Positions 8,546 through 17,812 of a stretch of 64,000 bases of DNA are shown in pieces. The stretch is from Pedobacter sp. KBW06 (GTDB taxonomy: Bacteria; Bacteroidota; Bacteroidia; Sphingobacteriales; Sphingobacteriaceae), in contig NZ_QAJL01000005.1 in NCBI RefSeq assembly GCF_003852525.1, positions 222,853-286,852 on the forward strand. Reading direction: 5' to 3'. The translations under genes were made by a program, and so were the position numbers. How positions within the stretch are numbered: the first letter of the stretch is position 1; the number at the start of each line of letters is the position of its first letter. The notes beneath the pieces are model-generated. The model was not told the DNA's origin, did not search any database, and was given only the letters and a program-made list of their open reading frames with translations.

Positions 8546-9667
8546 TTATTCCCCATATAAACTAATAATGCTAACTGTGTTAGCGGTATAGTTTGAAACA
8601 ATAGCATATTTACCATCAGGGCTCATCACTATGGATCCCGGAGACTGCCCTACATTAATGGTGATCGGAACCAACAAATTTGTAGATAAATCAATGATAT
8701 TCACCGTTCCTTGTCCGGCAGTTAAACCGGAATAATTAGGTGCACCCGAGCTGTATAATGTGTTGTAATTCGAAACAAAGCCATAATACCCATCGGGAGT
8801 GATCGCAAATCCGGCTGGTTGAATCCCCAGTTCAATCAATCCAAACTGCGTTTTTGTTTCAAGATCTATAACACAGACCGTTGTCCCGTAAGGTGCAAAA
8901 TTATTACTTCCGAAATTAGTGACGTATGCAAATTTACCGGAAGCATCAATCTTTATTGAAAATATCCCAAAGAGGAGAGGAACTTTTCCAAAGAAAGGAG
9001 ATCCTCCTATAACATCAACAACAGTATTCGTAAGCGTTGAGATCTTTGACAATGTTCCTTGCCATGGTTCTCCATTTACATAGTTTGCGGTATAAACAAA
9101 ATCACCTTTTGGATTAATCGCGATTGCAGACGGCGCTGCAGCTGGTCCATATTCATTTAAAGTGATTTCCTCAATAATTTTTTCACTTATTAAATCTACT
9201 ACACTAACAGTATTACCAGATCCGGATGGAATTGCTGTACTTGCACCATAGTTGTTAACATAAGCTTTAGTCCCGTCAGGAGTAATTACCATGCCTGATG
9301 GCCCGTTAAATCCATCAATTGTTCCGGTAACTTTATTTGTTGCAGTGTCGATGATGCTAATTGTTGAAGCATTTGAATTGGTAACGTAAGCCTTGGTTTC
9401 ATCTTTGGATAACGTTATGGTGTAGGGTTGATTAAATGTTCCGCTGGATATTGTTGAGATTGGCATCAAGGTCTTTAAATCGATCAACGTCACAGTATCG
9501 CTTCCAGCGATACCATAGTTATTCCCATTTGCCACATACAATTTAGCCGAATCAGATGTTATTGCCATTGCCGTAGGATTCACACCTACGTTAACAGTGG
9601 CAATCAATTTACTATTCAAAATAGTTTTTTGTTGGTTTTTAAGAGCGTTAATTTTGGTTTCTGACAT
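8546..9667 (-). CDS. YVTN-type beta-propeller protein
   Basis: 373 residues built from repeats of the YVTN/YncE kind: PTAMAITSDSAKLYVAN, PYTITLSKDETKAYVTN, PSGMVITPDGTKAYVNN, PSAIAINPKGDFVYTAN, PAGFAITPDGYYGFVSN and PGSIVMSPDGKYAIVSN, each followed by a TVxxID segment. This gives a predicted seven-bladed propeller. No signal peptide is evident, so location is uncertain. Such proteins are usually scaffolds or carbohydrate or quinone-enzyme partners; no partner enzyme lies nearby. A terminator and a tRNA fragment follow its stop. Confidence 0.8.
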   Translation of the reverse strand: MSETKINALKNQQKTILNSKLIATVNVGVNPTAMAITSDSAKLYVANGNNYGIAGSDTVTLIDLKTLMPISTISSGTFNQPYTITLSKDETKAYVTNSNASTISIIDTATNKVTGTIDGFNGPSGMVITPDGTKAYVNNYGASTAIPSGSGNTVSVVDLISEKIIEEITLNEYGPAAAPSAIAINPKGDFVYTANYVNGEPWQGTLSKISTLTNTVVDVIGGSPFFGKVPLLFGIFSIKIDASGKFAYVTNFGSNNFAPYGTTVCVIDLETKTQFGLIELGIQPAGFAITPDGYYGFVSNYNTLYSSGAPNYSGLTAGQGTVNIIDLSTNLLVPITINVGQSPGSIVMSPDGKYAIVSNYTANTVSIISLYGE

Positions 9668-9758
9668 TATAATTTTAGTCTAATTTTTCCTACTCGTATG
9701 GCTTTTCGGTATCGCCCCGTTTTTGAAATGGTTGCTGGTCTCCACTTATGTTATTGAA

Positions 9759-9956
9759 TCAGACGGTCTGTTGCCGCCGCGTAGCATGTTGGTAGCAGGA
9801 TTGACACAATTCTTCAAAAATGGTTGATTTTTCAGGTCTTGGAGCTCCGGTGGCTGCAAAGATTTCTGTCGGACAAAGCGGTTTGGTTGTAAGGTCAATC
9901 CCAGCGCTTCCTTCAAGCGAGGCCGGATTTTTTATACATACGGCTGGTATCTTCAT
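9759..9956 (-). CDS. Possible small cysteine-containing protein
   Basis: 65 residues, 91 bases upstream of the YVTN gene on the same strand. It has four cysteines (C7, C28, C51, C54, the last two as CQSC) and no membrane segment. Homology is not recognised. It could be a small gene co-transcribed with the YVTN protein or a chance ORF; composition (proline, charged tail) does not decide. Confidence 0.3.
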   Translation of the reverse strand: MKIPAVCIKNPASLEGSAGIDLTTKPLCPTEIFAATGAPRPEKSTIFEELCQSCYQHATRRQQTV

Positions 9957-10126
9957 CTTAGTTTAAATAGAATACTTATAGCCGACTACTGCGCAGAGTT
10001 TTACCTGTAAACAGGAACATAAGACATATCTTAACGAAAGAGAATCTTTTCGTTTGGATGTTAAATTTAGACTGAGGCGGTTAATCTAAGGCAATTTAGG
10101 AAATAAATCGAAAACTTGTAAAGCAA

Positions 10127-10354
10127 ATGCTTTTTTTGATAACACGGTGTTCCAGAGGTTGTGTAGCGATCTTTAGATCTTCATTTGCTTCTATTACTTT
10201 TTATATAGAGGATGAAACTCATCTCGTTAGTGCGGGGGAAAGTCTTCATATTCCCAAAGAGACAAAACATCTGATCAAGAATGACACAGGAGAAGTCTTG
10301 AGCTTTCTGGTCATATCTGAACCCATGTCGCATGGAGATCGGGTAAATATTTAG
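10127..10354 (+). pseudogene. Remnant of a cupin-domain protein
   Basis: From about residue 23 the frame reads ITFYIEDETHLVSAGESLHIPKETKHLIKNDTG and so on. This is the second half of a small cupin barrel (second motif GxxxxIPxxxxH). The first half, with the HxH(x)3-4E motif, is absent, and the first 22 residues (LITRCSRGCVAIFRSSF) are not cupin-like. The gene has probably lost its 5' part, and no upstream frame supplies it. Called a fragment; non-functional is the likely state. Confidence 0.5.
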
Positions 10355-10404
10355 TACTTGCTATCAAAAATGGAGATTTTTGCGTCTTGATGCAAAAATA
10401 CTCC

Positions 10405-11295
10405 TTAAGCACTAATTTCAAGCTTATATCCCTTTCCGCGGATCACAACGATTTTGATATTTGGATCAAATTCCAGTTTCTTTCTAAGTTTTGAGATGAA
10501 CATATCCAGACTACGCCCCACAATCACGCCTTCATCTTCCCATATTTCTTTTTGCAATCGGCTTCGCTCTATAGTCTCATTGGGAGAGGACGCGAAAATG
10601 TGCAATACACGGGTTTCCGTTCCGGTCAGGTCTATTCTCTCTCCATTTATGCTTAGCGTCCGCTTGTTCGTGTCGAACAACACTGAGCCCAAACTGAACA
10701 TACCGGTATGCTGAGCGTCTGGCAAACTTCTTCGCGGCTTAACCGATCTGAAAAAAATAAAACCGACAAATGCCAGAAATGGCAGGCTGCCCAGAAGATA
10801 TCCATTCTTTGCTGTGTTTATTCCTGTCGGTTTGAATTTAATGTTGATCATATAACATGCGCTGGGTTGCGTTCTTCCTATACAGGCAACAACATCATCT
10901 TTCTTATTTTTTGATATCGCATATCCATAAGCCACACTGGCATCGCCACAGTTCAGTACGTTCACCACATAATCACTTGCCAGCGGGTCTTTAGCTAACA
11001 AACGCTGAGTCGTATTTACCAGGGAGTCGGTTTGAAAAGTAAAGTTCTGCTCAAACCTGATCAGGTATTCATTCTCTGCAATTTTCTGTACCGGAAGCAC
11101 CCTTGATGTGCTGTCGCCCGACTGTAAAAGGAGTTCGTGGCCGATCTTACGGAGCAACACTTCTTTCCTTGCCAGATCAAAATCGTCATTGTCCACCATG
11201 CTGAAGGCTGCGCAAATCACAAAGGAAAATGATAGCAGTAGGAGTACGTTAAGGTAATTCCATTTCCCGAAGAGGAGTTTTTGGCTGTTGCGCAT
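10405..11295 (-). CDS. Membrane-anchored winged-helix regulator (ToxR-like layout)
   Basis: 296 residues from the ATG at 11295; a longer upstream reading is less likely because the signal-anchor begins here. Helix 1 (about 12-32, LLLLSFSFVICAAF) leads to an extracytoplasmic part of about 130 residues with two cysteines. A second helix (SLPFLAFVGFIFF, about 160-180) precedes a cytoplasmic OmpR-type DNA-binding domain at the C-terminus (about 205-296; LTGTETRVLHIFASSPNETIERSRL, GRSLDMFISKLRKKL, IRGKGYKL). It has the parts of ToxR in reverse order and no receiver or kinase. It probably senses an envelope signal and regulates nearby genes. The divergent exported propeller gene at 11448 is the obvious candidate. 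Confidence 0.75.
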   Translation of the reverse strand: MRNSQKLLFGKWNYLNVLLLLSFSFVICAAFSMVDNDDFDLARKEVLLRKIGHELLLQSGDSTSRVLPVQKIAENEYLIRFEQNFTFQTDSLVNTTQRLLAKDPLASDYVVNVLNCGDASVAYGYAISKNKKDDVVACIGRTQPSACYMINIKFKPTGINTAKNGYLLGSLPFLAFVGFIFFRSVKPRRSLPDAQHTGMFSLGSVLFDTNKRTLSINGERIDLTGTETRVLHIFASSPNETIERSRLQKEIWEDEGVIVGRSLDMFISKLRKKLEFDPNIKIVVIRGKGYKLEISA

Positions 11296-11447
11296 AACGT
11301 TGACGTTTAATTTACAAAGTTTACATTTTAATTTACAATCCAGATTCCCCGCGCTGAAAGATATCAAAGTAATTTCGCTGAATCAAATTGATATCGTATG
11401 AAAAATAAGATATCCTGATCCCTGCAGCTATTATCAATATTAAATAA

Positions 11448-12464
11448 ATGATGAAATACACACACCTATATGCGTTGTTCCTAATCTCTGTTTTTTGCAG
11501 CTCTTGTGGACAAAACCAAACAAATGTACCTAAGAATAATATCAAGTCCGAAACCGGGAATTCAATCACTTCCCAGGTGCCTAACACAATGGTTCGTAAT
11601 ATAAAAAAAGGCAGAAATGGCACCATTTTGATTGCTGCATCATTTAGTGGTGTTTTTCGATACGATGGAAAATCTTTTACCAATCTCACAGGTAAAATAG
11701 GTTCACGAAGATTCTGGGATGTTCTGGAAGACCGGCGCGGAAACCTTTGGTTCGCTTCTACTGATTCAGGTGTTTATCATTACAATGGGAAATCCTTTAA
11801 ACATTTTACAACCAGGGAGGGACTGGCTAATAATCGTGTGATGTCTATTTATGAAGATAGAGCCGGCTTTATTTGGTTCGGTACCGGAACTGGGGTAAGT
11901 CGCTATGATGGGACATCTTTTCGAAATTTCACAACGAAAGAAGGACATTTGAATAATGACATCACTAAAATCATTGAAGACAAAACCGGGAAATTATGGA
12001 TTGGCACAAGGGGAGAGGCCTTCGTTTATGATGGAAAAACATTTACCGCATTAGCCCATAAAGGAAAGACTTTTGAAAACGTTTGGGGTATCACCGAAGA
12101 TAAAAAAGGCAATATCTGGCTTGGTGGCAATAATGGCCTCTGGCGCTATGACGGCCGTACATTTACTACGATAGCGCAGAGAGGTGCCTCTGCAATAATC
12201 GAAGATAAAAAAGGAAACATCTGGACTACCGGTGAAATAATACCCAACGGGGATTGGGCACTTAGCCGCTATGATCAAAAGTCCCTATACAATAAAACCC
12301 CCAGCATAACCGAAATAAAGTCAAAATATAAAGGAGGAAAAGGAATGCTCTGTGGGATCTTAGAAGCTAATGACGGCAGTATTTGGTATGGATCCTTTTT
12401 CGGTGTGTATCGTTACGATGGAAAGACCATCACAGACTTAAAAAGTAAAGAGGGTAAGCAATAG
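11448..12464 (+). CDS. Lipoprotein with two-component-regulator-type propeller
   Basis: 338 residues. The N-terminus MMKYTHLYALFLISVFCSSC ends in a lipobox, so it is a predicted lipoprotein. The body consists of Reg_prop repeats of the form YDGKSFTNLT / VLEDRRGNLWFAS / VSRYDGTSF / IYEDRAGFIWFGTGTG, about seven in all, making one propeller. In hybrid two-component systems such propellers sense polysaccharides; here no kinase follows, so it is a stand-alone propeller lipoprotein. It is divergent from the ToxR-like regulator, sharing the 11296-11447 gap. Confidence 0.8.
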   Translation: MMKYTHLYALFLISVFCSSCGQNQTNVPKNNIKSETGNSITSQVPNTMVRNIKKGRNGTILIAASFSGVFRYDGKSFTNLTGKIGSRRFWDVLEDRRGNLWFASTDSGVYHYNGKSFKHFTTREGLANNRVMSIYEDRAGFIWFGTGTGVSRYDGTSFRNFTTKEGHLNNDITKIIEDKTGKLWIGTRGEAFVYDGKTFTALAHKGKTFENVWGITEDKKGNIWLGGNNGLWRYDGRTFTTIAQRGASAIIEDKKGNIWTTGEIIPNGDWALSRYDQKSLYNKTPSITEIKSKYKGGKGMLCGILEANDGSIWYGSFFGVYRYDGKTITDLKSKEGKQ

Positions 12465-12526
12465 CGTGTATCGCTGATTTTAAAATCATTTGTCAATTAT
12501 TATTAATCAATATTTATTTCTGTATT

Positions 12527-13180
12527 ATGAACAACAAACTATCAATCACCTGCTTAATTTTAATCATTACTTCTCTGTTCTTCGGCTGTCGCGGACCTGT
12601 AAAAGAGGAAAACAAAAATAATGTATCGGCAAGCCTTGTATCCCCGGGAGACGTTACCGGTGATAAATATACCATTGATACGAAGGGAAGTGTTGTAACG
12701 TGGAAAGGTGCTATGCAAATCGGACCTAACTTTCATACAGGCTACGTCTATATATCAAAAGGAGAACTGATGATAGAAAACGGTGAGCTTGTAGGTGGTA
12801 CAGCTGAAGTCGACATGAATACAATTGAAGATGAAACCCATGGGCGTAATAACGGACTGATTAAGCATTTAAAAGATCCTGATTTTTTTGATGTTAAGAG
12901 ATTTCCCATTTCTATGATCGCAATTATCAGGGCCGAATCAACAAATGCAGCGTATAAAAAAATTACAGGAAATTTAACCATTAAAGGAGTCACACATCCG
13001 GTTACTTTTCCGGCCAAGGTAGAAGTTAAGAACGGAGTTGTCCAGGCGAATGGCAGGCTGGTCATCGACCGGACAAAATGGGATGTACGTTATAAATCAG
13101 GAAAGTTCTATGATCTTTTGGCTGATCAAACCATGTCGGATTCCATTGAATTCAATATGAAGATCGTAGCAAAGAAATAA
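12527..13180 (+). CDS. YceI family lipoprotein
   Basis: 217 residues. A signal peptide with lipobox (SLFFGC, Cys about 22) is followed by a YceI domain (about 45-215): YTIDTKGSVVTWKGAMQI, GTAEVDMNTIEDETH, HLKDPDFFDVKRFP, GNLTIKGVTHPVTFPA. YceI proteins are lipocalin-like barrels that bind polyisoprenoid or similar lipids in the periplasm. It lies 62 bases after the propeller lipoprotein on the same strand, possibly the same transcript. Confidence 0.85.
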   Translation: MNNKLSITCLILIITSLFFGCRGPVKEENKNNVSASLVSPGDVTGDKYTIDTKGSVVTWKGAMQIGPNFHTGYVYISKGELMIENGELVGGTAEVDMNTIEDETHGRNNGLIKHLKDPDFFDVKRFPISMIAIIRAESTNAAYKKITGNLTIKGVTHPVTFPAKVEVKNGVVQANGRLVIDRTKWDVRYKSGKFYDLLADQTMSDSIEFNMKIVAKK

Positions 13181-13229
13181 GGAGTGTATCCCTGTACTTA
13201 ATTTATTGAATCATTAACGTAATGATAAT

Positions 13230-13259
13230 TTTGTTATGTGAATTAATCACTTATTTTTG
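13230..13259 (+). promoter_or_regulatory. Bacteroidota-type promoter
   Basis: TTTG at 13230-13233 and TATTTTTG at 13252-13259, separated by 18 bases, match the -33 TTTG / -7 TAnnTTTG consensus. It would drive the 13395 lipoprotein gene. Confidence 0.5.
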
Positions 13260-13394
13260 CTGCACTGATTTTCAATAATATCACGCTTTTATTCTCCTTT
13301 TTTACGATAAGAATCTATGCTGCTGGCGTTTAAAAAACGATACAAAATGGAAGCTAATCATAATTTAAACCGTTTTTAAATGCTGCCGTCAAAA

Positions 13395-14135
13395 ATGAAA
13401 ACATTTTTTGTTTTACTAATATGGTCACAGTTATTAGGTTGTATTTCGGCATCTACAAAAAGAGGCCAGAATGATGCTCTGGTTGCAGTGCACAATATAC
13501 CAAAGGAGTTATCGTCTGAAAATTATACGGAAAGAGAATATTTTCTGATTAACCAAAATGACACTTCAGGTTTTTCCTGTATCCTCTCTGAAAACAAGAT
13601 TAGTAAATACCTTTCAATGCGTTTCGAATATTCACCAGATAGGAAAACAGCAACTTCCTTTTCATTAACAGATACGAGTGCAGTTTCTGAACATAAAAGT
13701 ATAAAAAAGGCGTACAGAGAATTGTCTTATGAAGAGCAGCATAAAGAATTGAGATCTATTTTGAATTTCATTTCGAAAGATTATAAGATAAACAGACTAA
13801 AAGAAATTAAGATGTCTATGCGGTCATTTAAGAAATTATCGCTGAGTATTACCAGAAAATATCTTGATCAGTTTGGGGAAAAAATTGATTATAAAAGTAA
13901 CGAAAGGCTAAAAAAACTGATCGAAGAATCAGCGTTTACGGCCGATATAAACAAGACTTTATCCTTCTATTCCATCGTGATTGATAAAATTTCCGTTCTT
14001 GAGTTTGTTTATTACTCCCCACAGGATGATGTAATTGAAGAAGATATCGCAAGAGGAGAATTAGGAGGTAAAAACCGGAAACATATTATTGATGGTATGA
14101 TAAAATTCGACGTAAGGGCATTGCAGTTTAACTAA
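13395..14135 (+). CDS. Uncharacterised lipoprotein
   Basis: 246 residues starting at the second methionine, which begins a lipoprotein signal (MKTFFVLLIWSQLLGC). The first in-frame ATG is at 13380. The mature part is Lys/Glu/Ser-rich, mostly predicted helical, with no cysteine or catalytic motif visible. Late segments (SFYSIVIDKISVLEFVYYSPQ) may be a beta hairpin. It has its own upstream promoter and is followed 64 bases later by the FG-GAP protein. Function unknown. Confidence 0.6.
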   Translation: MKTFFVLLIWSQLLGCISASTKRGQNDALVAVHNIPKELSSENYTEREYFLINQNDTSGFSCILSENKISKYLSMRFEYSPDRKTATSFSLTDTSAVSEHKSIKKAYRELSYEEQHKELRSILNFISKDYKINRLKEIKMSMRSFKKLSLSITRKYLDQFGEKIDYKSNERLKKLIEESAFTADINKTLSFYSIVIDKISVLEFVYYSPQDDVIEEDIARGELGGKNRKHIIDGMIKFDVRALQFN

Positions 14136-14199
14136 AAATTTATCTTATTCTTGCAATTCAAAAAAACACAACAAACTTAATTAACGCAATCTTAATAAC

Positions 14200-16422
14200 A
14201 TGAAGTTACCCAATATCACTTTATACCATTTATTCATTTTTCTTTTTTCATTAGGTTATAATAACCTGTGTTCTGCCCAAACTTTTGACCGTGGTGAAGC
14301 TATTAACGGCCCTGGTTTTGGATATGCCCCTGTTGAAACTTTTGATGCCGATCGTGATGGTGACCTGGATATTTTATCTTTTCCATATCTGTATTTTAAT
14401 GACGGTCATGGCAGAAAAGAAAAAATGATTGTCATAGGAGATAGTAAAAAAGAATACGAAAGCTATAGTATTGAAGATATTGACGGTGATAAAGATAAAG
14501 ATATTGTAGTATTATATAAAAATGGAGATATAGCAGTCTTTATTAATGACACCAAGGGTTTTAATAAGAAAGAGCAAAAAAATAAAGTAACTTATCTTCC
14601 GTCCGAGTACGCAAAATTGTATTTATATGACGCCAATGCAGACGGTATTTGTGACATTATTATTTCTGGCCTGAGAGGGGTTCCAATTGCTTACACCGGC
14701 TCTAGTAATCAGCAATTCACTTATTTTAATGCCTTCAATGGATCTTTTCCCCGTTTAAGTGATGTACTGGGAATTGATACGAATAAAGATGGCATTCAAG
14801 AACTGCTGGTGCCTGATTATTCAAATAGAAAAGGAGGGAAGGTTCCCCTGAATGTTTATTCTTTCAAAGGCAATAAATATGTAATTATCGAGACTATTCT
14901 TCTATCAAGTGCCGGAATAACTAATATGAAGTTAATAGATATGGATAAAGATGGGGATCAGGACCTGGTGTATTCAGATGGTTATTCAAATGATGGTATA
15001 TTTTGGATAGAAAGAAATAGTAAAGGTGGTTTTGGGAAAACCCATACCTTAATTAGTCCGCTTGACCTGGAGGATTTTCAACTTGGAGATTTTGACTCAG
15101 ACGGAGACCTTGACCTGGCATATTTTACTCAGCAAAACCAATACACCTTCATCAAGTGGGCTGAAAATAAAGGGAAAAACGTCTTTGTCAAAAGTCAGAA
15201 AAGCTTATTGCCAAATATCAAAGAATCTCAATCATTTGTTTTCGAAGATTTCGACGGCGACAAGATAAAGGATGTTCTCTTTTATGAAGACGATAAAGAA
15301 CAAATCAGGCCACGATACACCATAGCCTTACAGCAAAAGAACAATCAGATAAAAGAAAAGAACACCTGGTTTATAAAATCTAATTGTTCCGGCTTTGTTT
15401 TGACTGATTTGGATAAAAATGGGACTAAAGATCTTGTGGGGTATTACAACAATGAGTTGTTCTATATTTTAATAGATAACAAGGGAAAGTATTCTAAACC
15501 GGTAGAATTGTTAAAAAGTCCATTTAAAATTGAAAACCTGAAATGTGCCGATATTGACAATGATGGAAAAGATGATTTGCTGATACGTTCCGATGATCGG
15601 GACAATGGAAAACTGGGATGGTATAAAAATGAAGGAGGTCCGAAATTTAAGCCTTTTAGCGTTATTCACAATGAAAAAGAAAGGCTGATTAGTTTTGAAG
15701 TTTTAGATTATGACAACGATGGGAATAAAGATGTGGTTGTAAATTACTGGAACGACAAAACCCGTGGTTTTTATATTTATAAAAATACCGGAAAGGGTAT
15801 TTTTAGCAAGACCCGAACTATGGTTACAGAAACCACAGATTCATTTCCTGTTCTCGATGTATGTGATGTGAATGGAAACAAGATCGACGACCTCATCGAT
15901 CACGGATCAGGAAACTGGTTCAACTATATTGGAAATGAAAAATGGGAGAAACGACCTAGTCCATTTCAGGATCGGTTTATTAATGGCCTTTATAAGGCAA
16001 AACTGGATAACAATGATTCGCCAGACTACCTGGTGCTTTCAAGTGGTAAGCTCAAATGGTTGGAATATAATAATAAGGAACAATGGCAAGATAAAGCGCT
16101 CCAAAATGATTTTGGAATTAATATGCTAAGAGTTGGAGATATCAATGGAGATGGATACGATGATCTGATCTGTTTGGCAAATAAATATACCTTAGCGGAA
16201 GGATATAATAAAGACATAGCTTTTAGCTATAAATATTCAATCGTCTGTTTGCTCAACGATAAGTCAGGGAATTTTACACCAAAAACTTTATTCCCCGTTT
16301 CAGATTTAACTAATATTGAACTGCAGGATATTGATAATGATGGTGATCTTGATATTGTAACATCTGGCAGCCAATGGCCTGCAGGTGGTATTACTGTATG
16401 GAAAAATTTACGCATTAAATGA
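14200..16422 (+). CDS. Secreted FG-GAP / VCBS repeat protein
   Basis: 740 residues with an N-terminal signal peptide ending near CSAQT. About thirteen calcium-loop repeats of the form DxDxDGxxD are spread over the whole length: DADRDGDLDI, DIDGDKDKDI, DMDKDGDQDL, DFDSDGDLDL, DIDNDGKDDL, DYDNDGNKDV, DINGDGYDDL, DIDNDGDLDI. They form an integrin-alpha-like or VCBS propeller, probably two propellers in tandem. No type IX C-terminal sorting domain is visible; the chain ends after the last repeat (VWKNLRIK). Likely surface or periplasmic binding. It follows the lipoprotein gene on the same strand. Confidence 0.85.
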   Translation: MKLPNITLYHLFIFLFSLGYNNLCSAQTFDRGEAINGPGFGYAPVETFDADRDGDLDILSFPYLYFNDGHGRKEKMIVIGDSKKEYESYSIEDIDGDKDKDIVVLYKNGDIAVFINDTKGFNKKEQKNKVTYLPSEYAKLYLYDANADGICDIIISGLRGVPIAYTGSSNQQFTYFNAFNGSFPRLSDVLGIDTNKDGIQELLVPDYSNRKGGKVPLNVYSFKGNKYVIIETILLSSAGITNMKLIDMDKDGDQDLVYSDGYSNDGIFWIERNSKGGFGKTHTLISPLDLEDFQLGDFDSDGDLDLAYFTQQNQYTFIKWAENKGKNVFVKSQKSLLPNIKESQSFVFEDFDGDKIKDVLFYEDDKEQIRPRYTIALQQKNNQIKEKNTWFIKSNCSGFVLTDLDKNGTKDLVGYYNNELFYILIDNKGKYSKPVELLKSPFKIENLKCADIDNDGKDDLLIRSDDRDNGKLGWYKNEGGPKFKPFSVIHNEKERLISFEVLDYDNDGNKDVVVNYWNDKTRGFYIYKNTGKGIFSKTRTMVTETTDSFPVLDVCDVNGNKIDDLIDHGSGNWFNYIGNEKWEKRPSPFQDRFINGLYKAKLDNNDSPDYLVLSSGKLKWLEYNNKEQWQDKALQNDFGINMLRVGDINGDGYDDLICLANKYTLAEGYNKDIAFSYKYSIVCLLNDKSGNFTPKTLFPVSDLTNIELQDIDNDGDLDIVTSGSQWPAGGITVWKNLRIK

Positions 16423-16514
16423 TAAGAATATGAATACCGGAAGGTATAATTTTAGCTGCCTAAATAGAATATATTGATCTTTTATTTGCTTATTATCTAT
16501 TATATTAACGCTAG

Positions 16515-17756
16515 ATGTTTAATTGGCTCTTCAGTAAGAAAAAATTTAAGCCTGTTCTATCCAAAGTGGATGATTGGAAGGAGCTGGAACTGAGCGCACT
16601 TTTCGATGATCTGAATATGGTAAGTGCTGCCCTCGGGCAAACTGATGATACTCACATTGAGTTTATCGCTTTTAAGGATTGCTTTATCGAGGAACTGGAA
16701 GAACTTGAATGGGCGAACTACCCTGATTTTTCTAAGGTCTGGTTGTGGTTCAGTCCGGATGGAAATTGGGACAGGTTGATGGGAAGGAGAGGACTTGAGC
16801 TGGGGAAATCCATTTACAAAAGAGTCGATCGCTGGAAGCGCAATCAGGATTTTCTGCCGGGCAGTATCGTTTGTTTAAACGGAGAATATGGTGTAGTGTT
16901 ACAGGATTTTGAAGGTGGGCTTTTTGGTTTAATCAGATGGGATACAGATAGGCCTCAGGATACGGAAGACTGGCGTGGGATATGGTCTAACTTTGTGACC
17001 ATGGGCGGAAAGGTATTAGAGGAATATGAGTTTAGATTTATCAATATCGATGGTAGTTTAAAACGGAATCTGGAAATGGAGAACAGGAATCTGGACATCT
17101 TTAAAGAGGAGATTCCCTGGCTTTTTAAGCCGGGTTTAAAGATGCTGTTTAACGAAGAAAGTCCGAGGTTGAGCGAAGAATTTAAATCGATATTTCCAGT
17201 ATTGACCACTCTAATTCAAAAGGCAAGAGCCAGGTGTCTTGAAATTAATGGTGTTAATTACCTGCTTTTCGACTGGGAAGGAAAAAGCGACAGGATCTGT
17301 GGTTGGCTCAATAGCGTAGAGGATCCGGAAAGCTATTCCGGTGAGTTGAGTGCTGAACATGAGGTACTGGTACGATGCATTGGAGGAATCAAGGAAAACT
17401 TTGGCTTATCTGCTTCAGCATTGAGCGATAACCAGGAGTGGATGTTTCTTGGATCGGAATGTTCTCTTGGGCTCCGGGATTATGAGGGTTATTATGAAAT
17501 GAGGTGTGAAGAAACAGGTTTCGATCAAATTGATAGCTCGAATTTTATGGTTTTTGCGAAAGAGGCTAACGGTGCACAGATGATGTATGACGGGAAGAAT
17601 GGAAAAGTTTATTTGTTTTCCCATGACCACAGCTTTGATAACGTAACATTTCTGCCAGGGCAGCCTGAATATACCTATCATACCATTAATGATGTAGAGA
17701 CATTTGTAGATTATGTGGAAATGCTGGCTGAGCAGTGGCTAAAGAATATCAAATAA
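16515..17756 (+). CDS. SUKH (SMI1/KNR4)-like protein
   Basis: 413 residues, cytoplasmic, rich in Trp, Glu and Asp. The C-terminal about 150 residues end in FAKEANGAQMMYDGKNGKVYLFSHDHSF followed by INDVETFVDYVEMLAEQWL. This matches the end of SUKH-superfamily domains (GKVYxxxHD, then a closing helix). SUKH proteins often act as immunity proteins against polymorphic toxins. No toxin gene is adjacent, so it may be an orphan immunity protein or a general interaction protein. The N-terminal half has no recognised domain. Confidence 0.55.
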   Translation: MFNWLFSKKKFKPVLSKVDDWKELELSALFDDLNMVSAALGQTDDTHIEFIAFKDCFIEELEELEWANYPDFSKVWLWFSPDGNWDRLMGRRGLELGKSIYKRVDRWKRNQDFLPGSIVCLNGEYGVVLQDFEGGLFGLIRWDTDRPQDTEDWRGIWSNFVTMGGKVLEEYEFRFINIDGSLKRNLEMENRNLDIFKEEIPWLFKPGLKMLFNEESPRLSEEFKSIFPVLTTLIQKARARCLEINGVNYLLFDWEGKSDRICGWLNSVEDPESYSGELSAEHEVLVRCIGGIKENFGLSASALSDNQEWMFLGSECSLGLRDYEGYYEMRCEETGFDQIDSSNFMVFAKEANGAQMMYDGKNGKVYLFSHDHSFDNVTFLPGQPEYTYHTINDVETFVDYVEMLAEQWLKNIK

Positions 17757-17812
17757 TACGGCCAAAAAAAGATTATAAACAGATATTTTCTGCTTCGATC
17801 AGATATTGATTT

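Noticed and set aside
13380..17756. Type IX cargo proteins among the exported proteins
   Set aside because: No conserved C-terminal sorting domain is visible at the ends of these proteins.
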